In this document: positions 1-9,773 of the stretch, piece by piece
Position numbering within the stretch: the first letter of the stretch is position 1
How the letters are laid out: every line of letters begins with the position of its first letter
Assembly: GCA_029261575.1 (NCBI GenBank)
Contig: JAJDBD010000190.1
Span: forward strand, 1-46,524
From: Nitrospinaceae bacterium
Lineage (GTDB): Bacteria > Nitrospinota > Nitrospinia > Nitrospinales > JACRGP01
Direction of reading: 5' to 3'
DNA: 46,524 nucleotides
Notes under the pieces: model-generated
The model's database searches: none
Seen by the model: only the letters and a program-made list of their open reading frames with translations
Told to the model about the DNA's origin: nothing
Translations under genes and position numbers: made by a program

Positions 1-1343
1 ACCTCGCCGGTTTGTTCGTCCTTGATCGCGTCCGTACACTTGATGATGTAAGCGCTTTTTAACCGCACCTCCCTGCCGGGCGCGAGACGGAAAAACTTTT
101 TCGGCGGGTCTTCCATGAAGTCGTCGCGCTCGATATATAACTCGCGGCTGAAGGGGATCTTGCGCGTCCCGGCTGTGGGGTCTTCCGGATTGTTTTCCAC
201 CTCCAGTTCTTCCTCCCGGTCTTCCGGATAATTTTCGATCACCACGCGAAGCGGTCGGAGGACGGCCATCACGCGGAGGGCTTTCTTGTTTAAATCTTCC
301 CGGATGCAGTTTTCCAACTGGGCGACGTCGATGACGCTATGGTCCCTCGCCACCCCGATGCGCCCGCAAAAGTCGCGGATCGCCTCCGGCGTGTAGCCGC
401 GCCGCCGCAATCCGGAAATCGTCGGCATCCTGGGGTCGTCCCACCCATTGACAAGTCCTTCCCGGACGAGTTGTAAAAGTTTGCGTTTGCTCAGAACCGT
501 ATAGCTTAAATTGAGCCGGGCAAACTCGATCTGCTGCGGATGGTAAACGGCAAGCTGATCGAGATACCAGTCGTACAGGGGACGGTGGTCCTCAAACTCC
601 AGCGTGCAGAGCGAGTGCGTGACGCCCTCCAGCGAATCGGACAGGCAATGCGTGAAATCGTACATCGGGTAAATGGACCATTTATCGCCCGTCCGGTGGT
701 GCGGCGTTTTAAGAATGCGGTACATGACTGGGTCGCGCATGTTCAAGTTGCCGGACGCCATGTCGATCTTGGCGCGCAGAACGCGCGAACCCTCGTCGAA
801 CTCTCCGGCGCGCATTTTTTCGAACAATTGCAAACTCTCTTCGGCGGGGCGGTTGCGATGCGGACTGTCCTTTCCCGGCTCGGTCAACGTGCCGCGGTAT
901 TGCCGAATTTCATCGGGACTCAATTCGTCCACGTAGGCCTTGCCGTCCTGGATGAGGCGCCTGGCGTATTCATACAATTGATCGAAATAATCCGAGGAGT
1001 GGAACAGCCGGTCCTGCCAGTCGAAGCCCAGCCATCGCACGTCTTCTTTGATCGCTTCGACGTACGTCTCGTCCTCTTTCAGTGGGTTGGTGTCGTCGAA
1101 ACGCAGGTTGCAAAAGCCCTTGTACTCCTCGGCCACTCCGAAGTTCAGGCAAATGGACTTGGCGTGTCCGATGTGGAGGAATCCGTTTGGCTCCGGGGGA
1201 AAGCGCGTTAGCGCCCGGCCTTCGTTCTTGCCGTTTTTGATGTCCTCGTCGATCCGGTTTTTAATGAAATTGGAAGACGAGGCTGTTGAACCGGCGTCGT
1301 TGGCGTCCGGAGCGGGATTACTTTTCTCGTTGGGCGGGGTCAT
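1..1343 (-). CDS. glnS: Glutaminyl-tRNA synthetase, 3' end truncated by the window edge
   Basis: Manual minus-strand translation from ATG at 1343: ...[45 protein letters not shown]..., class I HIGH motif ([15 protein letters not shown]) typical of GlnRS. Absent from the ORF track because it is open at the edge. Overlaps the gltX stop by 4 nt. Confidence 0.95.
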   Translation of the reverse strand, partial: MTPPNEKSNPAPDANDAGSTASSSNFIKNRIDEDIKNGKNEGRALTRFPPEPNGFLHIGHAKSICLNFGVAEEYKGFCNLRFDDTNPLKEDETYVEAIKEDVRWLGFDWQDRLFHSSDYFDQLYEYARRLIQDGKAYVDELSPDEIRQYRGTLTEPGKDSPHRNRPAEESLQLFEKMRAGEFDEGSRVLRAKIDMASGNLNMRDPVMYRILKTPHHRTGDKWSIYPMYDFTHCLSDSLEGVTHSLCTLEFEDHRPLYDWYLDQLAVYHPQQIEFARLNLSYTVLSKRKLLQLVREGLVNGWDDPRMPTISGLRRRGYTPEAIRDFCGRIGVARDHSVIDVAQLENCIREDLNKKALRVMAVLRPLRVVIENYPEDREEELEVENNPEDPTAGTRKIPFSRELYIERDDFMEDPPKKFFRLAPGREVRLKSAYIIKCTDAIKDEQTGE

Positions 1344-2767
1344 GAGCTTTCCTGGCTCTGCATTATATGAAGGGCTTGTTTCAGCCGGTCGACGGTCCGG
1401 TCTTTCCCCAGCAATAGCGCGACGTCGTAAATGCCGGGACTCACCGTCTTGCCCGTCAACGCGACGCGGACCGGCTGAGCCAGTTTGCCCAGTTTCAATC
1501 CGGCCTCCTCGACGATGTTTTTGAACAGGGTCTCCAGACTGTCGTGGCTGAACTCGGCCAAACTTTCGCATCCGGCGATCAGCCGTTCGAACAGGGGAGC
1601 GGTTTCGGATTTTAAAAATTTGTTTTTGGCTTTTTCATCGAAAACCAATTCGTCGCGGAAAAAGAATTCCGCGCGCCCGGCCATCTCGACCAGCGTTTTA
1701 GACGCTTCCTGATTGCACGGGACGGCCTCCGCGATTTTTTCCAGGGTCCAATCGTGGCCTTCGGTCAATACGCCTTCCTGCACGAGAATGGGTTCCAGAC
1801 GTCCGGCCAACTCCAGCGGCGGAAGGGTTTTGATGTAATGGTGATTGAGCCATTCCAACTTTTCCGGATTGAACACCGCAGGCGAGGTCGTGATGTGGTC
1901 CGTGGAAAAATGCTGGACGAGTTCCTGGAGCGAAAAAATTTCCTGATCGCCGTGCGACCATCCCAGACGCGCCAGGTAATTGATCATGGCATGCGGCAAA
2001 TAACCCATATCGCGATAGGCAAGAACGGACGTGGCGCCGTGCCGCTTGCTCAGGCGAGTTTTGTCCGGTCCCAGGATCATGGAAATATGAACGAAGACCG
2101 GACGCGGATAATCCAGAGCGTCGTACAGCAACGCCTGCCGGGGCGTGTTGGATAAATGGTCGTCCCCGCGAATGACATGCGTGACGTTCATGTCCGCGTC
2201 GTCCACCACCACGACAAAGTTATAGGTGGGAGTTCCGTCGGTGCGCAGGACGATCAAATCGTCCAGTTCCTGATTGTCGAAAACCACGTTGCCGCGGAGC
2301 AGGTCGCGCACCGTCACCGAGCCGTCCTGCGGCGCCTTGAAGCGCACGACGTGCGGCGCGCCTTGCGGTGGGTCCGTCTGGTTCCTGCAAGTTCCGTCGT
2401 ACTTGGGTTTGCCGCCGGCCTTTTGCGCGAGTTTTCTTTTTTCTTCCAACTCCTCGGGCGAGCAGTAACAGCGGTACGCCTTGCCTTCCTGTAGCAGGCG
2501 CTCAACGGTTTTGAGATAGACGGCTTGCCGTTGTGTCTGGCGGAAGGGACCTTCGTCCCAGTCCAGTCCCAGCCATTTCATGGCCTCGATAATTTCCTGA
2601 ATCGAATCCTCGGTGGAGCGTTCTCCGTCTGTGTCCTCGATGCGCAGGATGAATTGCCCGCCCCGGTTGCGAGCGTAAAGCCAGTTGAACAGGGCGGTGC
2701 GGACGCCGCCTATATGCAGAAAACCGGTGGGACTGGGGGCGAATCGGACGCGGATTTTTTCACTCAT
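1340..2767 (-). CDS. gltX: Glutamyl-tRNA synthetase
   Basis: [33 protein letters not shown]..., HIGH-like FLHIGG and KMSKS-like [11 protein letters not shown] motifs. Confidence 0.97.
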   Translation of the reverse strand: MSEKIRVRFAPSPTGFLHIGGVRTALFNWLYARNRGGQFILRIEDTDGERSTEDSIQEIIEAMKWLGLDWDEGPFRQTQRQAVYLKTVERLLQEGKAYRCYCSPEELEEKRKLAQKAGGKPKYDGTCRNQTDPPQGAPHVVRFKAPQDGSVTVRDLLRGNVVFDNQELDDLIVLRTDGTPTYNFVVVVDDADMNVTHVIRGDDHLSNTPRQALLYDALDYPRPVFVHISMILGPDKTRLSKRHGATSVLAYRDMGYLPHAMINYLARLGWSHGDQEIFSLQELVQHFSTDHITTSPAVFNPEKLEWLNHHYIKTLPPLELAGRLEPILVQEGVLTEGHDWTLEKIAEAVPCNQEASKTLVEMAGRAEFFFRDELVFDEKAKNKFLKSETAPLFERLIAGCESLAEFSHDSLETLFKNIVEEAGLKLGKLAQPVRVALTGKTVSPGIYDVALLLGKDRTVDRLKQALHIMQSQESS

Positions 2768-3119
2768 TATTTGAATTCGGTTGGTTTGTTAACGACGTCT
2801 GGATTTAGAAACGGTTCAGGGTAGCAGATAAAAGAAACGAATTTAAGTTTTTATTGAAAAACCCATCGCCAGAAATCGAACATTGGAGAGTCCGAAAACG
2901 CGCAAGTAACTTTTGTGGGCGGTGGCGACTAAATATAACACTTTCAGTTATTTAGACCTGGTTCCTCCTTGGCCGGAATATTGAAAAGCTTTTGAAAACC
3001 GGTCCGTAATATAGCAAATTTTGAGGAGCGTTATTTCGGCGTCCATTTTGCTCTTTGGTTTATGAACCGTGTTCTAGGTATTTCAGGTTCAATAATATTA
3101 AAAAATTGAGGAGGCTAAA

Positions 3120-3287
3120 ATGTGTACATTTGACGCCTTTAAAAAATCAGAGCAGTTACGCCGCGCCATCAGGCAGAAAAAGAAAAATGCCGTTCCGGGT
3201 TTTTTTGAGCGTTACCTCACGAGCCAAAACTCCTTGCCTCAGGAAACCAGGATAGAGATTATCAAACGCTATTTATCGAGTAAATAA
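3120..3287 (+). CDS. Small basic hypothetical protein (55 aa), below the ORF-track length cutoff
   Basis: ATG at 3120 preceded by a strong Shine-Dalgarno (gaggaggctaaaATG). Translation MCTFDAFKKSEQLRRAIRQKKKNAVPGFFERYLTSQNSLPQETRIEIIKRYLSSK*. The listed ORF 3055..3255 is in another frame. Confidence 0.55.
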   Translation: MCTFDAFKKSEQLRRAIRQKKKNAVPGFFERYLTSQNSLPQETRIEIIKRYLSSK

Positions 3288-3445
3288 ATTTTGAATTGCC
3301 TCCGCTCGCCAACTTTCCGGCTGTAACCCTTCGCCGACTGATCTTCCATTGTTACCCTCTTAAATTTTAGGTTGAAATCTCCGGTTCGCTGGTATCAACT
3401 GTAAAGGAGCGACTGTTTCAATGGGGATTTTTGGGAGGGCATGAG

Positions 3446-3943
3446 ATGAAATTCAAAGCCGCCGTCTTGATTTTTTCGTTATTGGCTTTATGGGCGCTTC
3501 CGGCGCAGGCCAGGGAATACGGCGAACTGGTCCTTAAAAAAAATCAACTGGTTCACGGCAGAGGTTTTCCGCTCAACAACCAATGCGTTTCTCTATTAAA
3601 AATTGATCCGGACAAAAACGTTCCCGACATGCGGACCTTCCGCAATTTTTTCTGTACCGGACCCTACACACTGTACTGGGACGGCTTGCCGGACAAAATC
3701 GTTACGGTGTACGCGGATTTTAATTACGGGAAAGAGTACGGGTATTTGATCCTCAAAAAAACGGACGACAAAACAGTTTGGCTGATCGACTACGACGATT
3801 TGCCGGCCAACGAGTGGATCAAGGTTCCCGCCAGCGAGGACGGGTATGGGGGATACGAGGCCTATTACTCGCCGGGTTCGCGTTTCGAGTTGAATTTTTC
3901 CTCAGTGCAGTGGGGGCAATGGTGGGACGCGCCGCTGAATTAA
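3446..3943 (+). CDS. Hypothetical secreted protein
   Basis: ORF 3431..3943 begins with TTG. In-frame ATG at 3446 gives MKFKAAVLIFSLLALWALPAQA, a clear signal peptide, with a GGGAGG SD upstream. Confidence 0.75.
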   Translation: MKFKAAVLIFSLLALWALPAQAREYGELVLKKNQLVHGRGFPLNNQCVSLLKIDPDKNVPDMRTFRNFFCTGPYTLYWDGLPDKIVTVYADFNYGKEYGYLILKKTDDKTVWLIDYDDLPANEWIKVPASEDGYGGYEAYYSPGSRFELNFSSVQWGQWWDAPLN

Positions 3944-3959
3944 TAAAGGGCGGGCCTGA

Positions 3960-4814
3960 ATGCAGATCGTCGAAATAAATTGCAAAACCATTCTCACCCG
4001 CGCGTCCGGTTACCTCAAGCCGGTGTGCACCCATTCCCTGAATCCCTATACCGGTTGCGGGTTTGGCCGTTCCTCTTGCGGCGTCGGGTGTTACGTCCGG
4101 TTCAACCAATGGTTGACGCGCGGCAGGATGTGGGGCGGTTTTGTCGACGTGAAAATCAACGCGCCGGAAATTTATCTTAAGACCGTCGGCGCCGAAAAAC
4201 GGTGGGCGGAAAAGCGCAATCAACTGTTCGCAATTTTTCTTTCCAGTTCCACGGATCCCTGGCAACCCATCGAGAAAAAGTACCGCGTCACCCGGCGCCT
4301 GTTGGAAGCCATCGCGGCAAACCCTCCGGACAGTTTGATCCTTCAAACCCACAGCGCCACGATCTGCGACGATTTTTCATCCATCGCCCGTCTGGCCGAG
4401 GCGTCCGACGTCCGCGTGCAGATATCCATCGAAGGCGATCGGGAAACGCTTCCTGGTTTGCCGCCGCCGCCTTGTTCTCTGGAGGACAGGTTGGTCGCCC
4501 TGGAGAAATTCTCCCACGCCGGGATTTCAACCGTCGCCTGTCTGTCTCCGTTGTACCCTCTTAAAGCTCCGGAAAAATTTTTTGCCCGTCTGGCGCAAAC
4601 CGGCGTTTCGGCGATTGTGATCGACCATTTTATTGAGGGCGATGGGACGCCCGACGGGTCGCGGACTTTCAAGACCCCGCTCCCAGCCGCCATGGAAGCC
4701 ATCGAGCCGGGTTCCGCCTCTCTGGCGTATCGCGATAAGATCGTGGACGTCGCGCGCAAGTACCTTCCTGTGGGAATTTCCCAAACCGGTTTCGCCGGAA
4801 ATTACGCGTCCTGA
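3960..4814 (+). CDS. Spore photolyase-like (SPL family) radical SAM protein, divergent cysteine motif
   Basis: N-terminal TLNPYTGC-like block: HSLNPYTGCGFGRSSCGVGCYVRFNQWLTRG, plus SSSTDPWQPIEKKYRVTRRLLE, typical of SPL-like radical SAM proteins. Confidence 0.75.
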   Translation: MQIVEINCKTILTRASGYLKPVCTHSLNPYTGCGFGRSSCGVGCYVRFNQWLTRGRMWGGFVDVKINAPEIYLKTVGAEKRWAEKRNQLFAIFLSSSTDPWQPIEKKYRVTRRLLEAIAANPPDSLILQTHSATICDDFSSIARLAEASDVRVQISIEGDRETLPGLPPPPCSLEDRLVALEKFSHAGISTVACLSPLYPLKAPEKFFARLAQTGVSAIVIDHFIEGDGTPDGSRTFKTPLPAAMEAIEPGSASLAYRDKIVDVARKYLPVGISQTGFAGNYAS

Positions 4815-4817
4815 AAA

Positions 4818-6518
4818 ATGAACGCCGACTCGCCTGAAAAACTAAATCAAACTCTGAAGGAAATCGACGGACGGAGTTACAAAACTTATAAAAAGTTGCA
4901 AGAAACGAGTTGGGATTTTGCGCCGTTTATTTTGAAATTTGAACATGTGCAGGGCGACCCGTTTGCCGATCCCACGCGCGTTTCCCTTGACTTCGACTTG
5001 CAATCCACAGGTTTTCCCGCAGCGCTCTACGAGTCCGCCGCCCGACGCCTGGCCGTCGAGGATTTTTTGCTCCGGTCGTTTCATTCGGCGTGCGACCGCT
5101 TGTTGTTTCGGTCGCGCGGGTCCGGCAAGAGCGGGGAAATTTTTGCGCAATCGCCCAGCCAGAAAATCCTTAAACGCAGTTCGGTTTTGATATCGGGCGA
5201 CGGTTGCCAACTGATTCATTTTGTCGGCCTGCCCGCCGACGGGCGGAGGATACTGGGCGAGGAATGCGCCGAAATTTTTTCCGGCGTTTTGCCCGCGCTG
5301 TGGCGGAAAGCGCTCCTCCCGCCGAATTTGGATTTAGACCAGTTGAAAAAGCATATCGAGACGCTGGAGGATTATCTAGCCCTCCAGAAAGAGCTCGCCC
5401 AAAGCAATTGGGCGGCGTTTGTGGCGGACGGTTCAATCCTTCCGCGTCTGTCGGGCGTCAGCGATCTTCCTTTAGATGAAAGCGCCGTGCCGTTCAAGGC
5501 GCCGGACGATTTTTCCCAGACGGTTGACTTGCCGCACCGGGGCGAGACGCCGGGCATGGCGATTCCTCAAGGAATCACCCTGATCGCAGGCGGCGGCTTT
5601 CACGGCAAGAGCGCCTTGCTAAACGCCCTGCAGGCTGCGGTCTATCCGCACATTCCCGGCGACGGACGCGAACTCGTGGCCGCGCTTTCTTCGGCGGTCA
5701 AGATTCGCGCCGAGGATGGACGCGCCGCGCGCGCGGTCGACGTTTCAGGTTTCATGAAGGAGTTGCCCCTGCAGGAATCCACCGAACGTTTCTCCACGCA
5801 GTCGACCAGCGGGTCGACGTCACAGGCGGTGAACATCGTCGAAGCGCTTGAAGCGGGATCGGAGTTGTTGCTGATGGACGAGGATACCTGCGCCACGAAT
5901 TTCATGATCCGCGACGCCCGCATGCAGGCCTTGATCGAATCGCGCCTGGAACCCATCACGCCGCTGGTGGACCGTATTGAGGAAATCAACGAACGCTTCC
6001 AGGTGAGTTTTATTTTGGTCCTGGGCGGGTGCGGGGATTATTTTGAGTCGGCGGGGGAGGTGATCGCCATGGAATGGTTTCAGCCCCGGTTGGCGACGCG
6101 CCGGGCCAAGGAACTTGTGGAGTCCCGGCCCACCCGCAGGATACGGGAAGCGTCGAAACCGTTTCCAGAAATCAAGGAACGCAGGTTGGACCCGGCGGCG
6201 TTAAATTTTAAAAAAGGCAAGCGGGAGATTTTTATTCGCGCCTGGGGAATGGATACCCTGTCGTTGGGCAGGTCGGAGGTGGACGTGCGTTATGTCGAAC
6301 AGTTTGCGGAGGTCGGGCAGTTGGAGGCCTGCGGATGGATTCTTGCGCGGATGAAAGAATTTTTGAAAGAGGCGGGGACGAGCAATCGGCAGGCGCTGGA
6401 AAATGTATTCCGCCAGTTGGAAAGCGAGGGCGTGGAATCCCTCGCTCCCTTCAACACTGGTTTGTTGACTCTACCCCGTCCACAGGAAGTCTTGGCCGCC
6501 CTCAACCGCTTACGCTGA
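4818..6518 (+). CDS. Predicted ATPase of the ABC class (COG3044/ABC_ATPase-like)
   Basis: Long ORF, glycine-rich P-loop-like ITLIAGGGFHGKSALLNALQ, Walker B-like ELLLMDEDTCATNFMIRD, LILVLGG-type segment. Confidence 0.8.
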   Translation: MNADSPEKLNQTLKEIDGRSYKTYKKLQETSWDFAPFILKFEHVQGDPFADPTRVSLDFDLQSTGFPAALYESAARRLAVEDFLLRSFHSACDRLLFRSRGSGKSGEIFAQSPSQKILKRSSVLISGDGCQLIHFVGLPADGRRILGEECAEIFSGVLPALWRKALLPPNLDLDQLKKHIETLEDYLALQKELAQSNWAAFVADGSILPRLSGVSDLPLDESAVPFKAPDDFSQTVDLPHRGETPGMAIPQGITLIAGGGFHGKSALLNALQAAVYPHIPGDGRELVAALSSAVKIRAEDGRAARAVDVSGFMKELPLQESTERFSTQSTSGSTSQAVNIVEALEAGSELLLMDEDTCATNFMIRDARMQALIESRLEPITPLVDRIEEINERFQVSFILVLGGCGDYFESAGEVIAMEWFQPRLATRRAKELVESRPTRRIREASKPFPEIKERRLDPAALNFKKGKREIFIRAWGMDTLSLGRSEVDVRYVEQFAEVGQLEACGWILARMKEFLKEAGTSNRQALENVFRQLESEGVESLAPFNTGLLTLPRPQEVLAALNRLR

Positions 6519-6560
6519 GCGAACCGATTTTTTTTCGTCCTTGCAATTGAATTTGGAAAA

Positions 6561-6779
6561 TCAGACGTCGCGGCGGTAGAGGTTCCTGCGCACGGGCGGC
6601 TGGAAGAGGCGGGAGGATTCGTGCACTTTAACGTTGCCCTCGACCTTTATATATTCCCTGCGTTTTTCCGGCTTTTTTTTGGGAGCGGTCCGGACAGTTT
6701 GCAGGTCCGGGCTTTTATGGTGGCAGGCTTTTTCGCTTCCGTGGATGTGGGTCGGGGGATTTTTTTCGTCGTCGGACAT
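6561..6779 (-). CDS. Small hypothetical protein
   Basis: 72 aa ORF with SD (aggagttacgccATG) on the minus strand, His/Cys-containing N-terminus, Lys/Arg-rich middle. Confidence 0.5.
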   Translation of the reverse strand: MSDDEKNPPTHIHGSEKACHHKSPDLQTVRTAPKKKPEKRREYIKVEGNVKVHESSRLFQPPVRRNLYRRDV

Positions 6780-6880
6780 GGCGTAACTCCTCTTGCTACT
6801 ACTATAAGAGGAAGCGGCGTTGTTAACAAGCCAATTAAAAGCGGGAAGGGAAGTCTGAAAATTTTTAGCGGAGAAAAACG

Positions 6881-7270
6881 TTAGCCGACGACGGCGTCCA
6901 CGCCGCGATGGGCTTTGCCTTCGACCCGCACCACCACGCGGTTGGGAATGCAGGCGATGAGGCGGTCGGCGTATTGAATGTAGCCGGACTTGACGCAGAC
7001 CTTGCCATTACAGGGCGAGCGGAGGATTCGGGCGCGGCCCTGGTTGATAGCGACGTCCGTGACTCCCAGGGTTCCATGGACATGGATCAGCCTGTCTTGA
7101 TACAGTGGCAGGCGTTTTACTTCCTGCCGGTTCACCTCAATGATCACCCAGTCGCCGGGCCGGGATTGGGTTCCCATCTCGAGATACAGCCAGGCATTGA
7201 ACAGGACCAGCGCGACGATGAGAAAATAATCCGCGGCGGTCGTTCGGGTTTTTATTTTTGGAAGACTCAT
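6881..7270 (-). CDS. NusG domain II-containing membrane-anchored protein
   Basis: One N-terminal TM segment (YFLIVALVLFNAWLYLEM) then ...CNGKVCVKSGYIQYADRLIACIPNRVVVRVEG, typical of NusG_II proteins. Confidence 0.85.
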   Translation of the reverse strand: MSLPKIKTRTTAADYFLIVALVLFNAWLYLEMGTQSRPGDWVIIEVNRQEVKRLPLYQDRLIHVHGTLGVTDVAINQGRARILRSPCNGKVCVKSGYIQYADRLIACIPNRVVVRVEGKAHRGVDAVVG

Positions 7271-7290
7271 GGATTTATTTTAGCACAAGC

Positions 7291-7388
7291 CCAGGCAAGT
7301 GCCTGGAGGCAATAGGCGTGAATCATACGGGAAGTCGACAAGCAAGGGTGCGCTTGCATCTCAAACTTTTCTTCCGGGCATTGCCCGG
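7291..7388. repeat. REP/BIME-like element D: terminal hairpins CCAGGC-AAGT-GCCTGG-AGGC and CCGGGC-ATT-GCCCGG
   Basis: Hairpins at 7291-7306, 7342-7357 (GCAAG/CTTGC) and 7374-7388. First 20 nt match element B at 22009 at 19/20 positions. Confidence 0.6.
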
Positions 7389-7395
7389 TCGCCGG

Positions 7396-9513
7396 TTAAA
7401 GGATATTGGTCAAATCCATTCCGTCGCCCCAGACGTCGAACAGGGCTTGTTTGAGTTTTTGATGTTCCGGTTTTTCGAGTTTGGGATCCTGTTCGATCAG
7501 GGTCTGAACTTCGTTGCGCGCGGTTTCTATCTCCCGCACGTCGCGGACCAGGTTGGCGACGCGCAGGCTAGGCAGGCCGGACTGGCGCGCGCCCATGACG
7601 TCGCCGGGTCCGCGAATCTCCAAATCTTTTTCGGCAATGACGAATCCGTCGGACGACTTGACCATGGTCTCGAGCCGGGCCTTGCCTTCCTCGGTGACGG
7701 GCGGGTAGGCGACGAGCAGGCAGTGGGAGGCGTGTCCGCCTCGTCCCACACGGCCGCGGAGCTGATGCAACTGCGCCAGGCCAAAGCGCTCGGCGTGTTC
7801 CACGATCATGATCGTCGCGTTGGGCACGTCGACGCCGACTTCTATGACGGTGGTCGCCACCAGGATATCGATCTTTCCGGCTTTGAAATTTGCCATCAAT
7901 TCCTGGCGATCTTCTTTTTTCAGCTTACCGTGGATAATTTCCACGCGGCGTTCGGGAAACAGGTCGTGCTGAAGCTGTTGGTGAATTTCCTGAACGGTCT
8001 TTAAATCTACCAGGGCCGACTCCTCAATGAGCGGCGCGACGACGTAGGCCTGCCTTCCGGCCTCCAACTCCCCGCGCAGGAATTGATAGGCCTGGTCCCT
8101 GCGGTTTTGGAAAAATAATTTCGTGACAATTTCTTTTCGTCCCGGCGGCATTTCGTCGAGAACCGAAACGTCCATGTTGCCGTACAGGACCATGGCCAGC
8201 GAGCGGGGTATAGGGGTAGCGGTCATCACCAGGACATGCGGCGAGGGGCCTTTTTTGCCGAAGGTTTCCCGTTGCCGGACGCCAAAGCGGTGTTGTTCGT
8301 CGATCACCGCGACGGCCAGGTTTTTAAAGCGGACGTCTTTTTGGAAGAGGGCGTGGGTGCCCACCACGATTTGAATTTCTCCAGCTTCGACGTTTTCCAG
8401 AATAATTTTTCTATCCTTGGGGCGCAGGGTTCCCGTCGCCAGCGCCAGGTTCACGCCGATCTCCTGGCAAAAAGGATGCAGGTTGAGGTAATGCTGTTCG
8501 GCCAGAAGTTCCGTGGGAGCCATCAAGGCGCCCTGGAATCCGTTGTCGACGGCAGTGAGTAAGGCGACCATGGCGATCAGGGTTTTGCCGCTTCCCACGT
8601 CGCCGTGCAGAAGGCGGTTCATGGGACGCGCGCTTTCCAGATCGGACATGATGCTTGTCAGAACGCGTTTCTGCGCGCCGGTCAAATCGAAGCTCAACAA
8701 CCGGACGAATTTGCGAATAGTTTCTCCGCGGGTTTTCAAGGGAACCCCGTCCGAGCTTTCTCCCGCCAGGCGTTTTTTGAAAGCCAGTCCCAGCAGGATC
8801 AAAAACAATTCCTCGAAAATCAGGCGGCGTTGGGCGGGAGTTTTAAAGGCGTCCAGGTCGGCGCCCGAAACGTCGGGATCCGGGAAATGCGCCTGGGCAA
8901 ACGCTTTGGACCTGTCCATCAGGTCGTTGCGTCGCCGAAGGTCTTCGGGGAAAAACTCCTCGGTCGCCGGGGCGAAATTGTCCACCACCTGCTTCATGAT
9001 TTTCCGAAGGGTTTTTAAATGCAAGCCTTCGGTGATGCTGTAGATGGGAACCACCCGTCCGGTTTCCAGAGAATCGGAATCCTCGCCGGAAAGAGTATCG
9101 ACCACTGGATGGATGATCTCCAGGCCCGCGAAGGCGCTGCGCCCGTGGGTCGGTTTGCCGGACACAACCACTTTCTGGCCGACGGCGTATTTTTGTTCCA
9201 TGTACTTAGAATTGAACTTGTACCACTTGGCTTGAACGGTTCCCGTTGGGTCTTCTATCAGGACTTCATAAATTTTTCTTCTCCGGCCAAGGGGGGTCGC
9301 TCCGGAATGAATGATCTCTCCTTGAAAAGTGGAAACTTCATCCGGAGTCAATTCAGAGATATTGACGACGCGGCTTCTGTCTTCATATCGATGCGGTAAA
9401 AAGTACAGACAGTCTTCTATGGTTTCCAGATTCATTTTTCGAAAAAGCTGAAACCGTTTGGGTCCTACGCCTTTGACAAACTGGATTGAATCTTTAAGGG
9501 ATGATTTTTTCAT
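7396..9513 (-). CDS. recG: ATP-dependent DNA helicase RecG
   Basis: MNRLLHGDVGSGKTLIAMVALL, VIDEQHRFGVRQRE, ATTVIEVGVDVPNATIMIVEHAERFGLAQLHQLRGRVGRG. Confidence 0.97.
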   Translation of the reverse strand: MKKSSLKDSIQFVKGVGPKRFQLFRKMNLETIEDCLYFLPHRYEDRSRVVNISELTPDEVSTFQGEIIHSGATPLGRRRKIYEVLIEDPTGTVQAKWYKFNSKYMEQKYAVGQKVVVSGKPTHGRSAFAGLEIIHPVVDTLSGEDSDSLETGRVVPIYSITEGLHLKTLRKIMKQVVDNFAPATEEFFPEDLRRRNDLMDRSKAFAQAHFPDPDVSGADLDAFKTPAQRRLIFEELFLILLGLAFKKRLAGESSDGVPLKTRGETIRKFVRLLSFDLTGAQKRVLTSIMSDLESARPMNRLLHGDVGSGKTLIAMVALLTAVDNGFQGALMAPTELLAEQHYLNLHPFCQEIGVNLALATGTLRPKDRKIILENVEAGEIQIVVGTHALFQKDVRFKNLAVAVIDEQHRFGVRQRETFGKKGPSPHVLVMTATPIPRSLAMVLYGNMDVSVLDEMPPGRKEIVTKLFFQNRRDQAYQFLRGELEAGRQAYVVAPLIEESALVDLKTVQEIHQQLQHDLFPERRVEIIHGKLKKEDRQELMANFKAGKIDILVATTVIEVGVDVPNATIMIVEHAERFGLAQLHQLRGRVGRGGHASHCLLVAYPPVTEEGKARLETMVKSSDGFVIAEKDLEIRGPGDVMGARQSGLPSLRVANLVRDVREIETARNEVQTLIEQDPKLEKPEHQKLKQALFDVWGDGMDLTNIL

Positions 9514-9650
9514 GGCTGGGGAATCTGGACCTGACGCAAGGCGGAGGTTGGGTTCATTTTTTGAATGCGGGTCGTTCTTTTCCTGATACTCATAAAAAGG
9601 AAACGCGACAAGAGTATCTTAATCGGGAACTCTTGGAAGATAAAACATAA

Positions 9651-9680
9651 TTGACAAGGAGTTGAGGAGAGCAGTATCCT
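9651..9680 (+). promoter_or_regulatory. Sigma-70-type promoter candidate upstream of relA/spoT
   Basis: TTGACA (9651-9656), 18 nt spacer, TATCCT (9675-9680), about 95 nt before the ATG. Confidence 0.5.
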
Positions 9681-9773
9681 TATGCTGGGTTAGTTTTTCA
9701 ATTCAACGGGTGTATTGATTTCCCCTTTTATAACAGGGGTGTTCCCGCGTAAGAATTTTTAAAAGTTACCGCA

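Noticed and set aside
540-1211. 223-aa plus-strand ORF near the left edge
   Set aside because: Antisense to glnS, which translates cleanly on the minus strand with the GlnRS HIGH motif.
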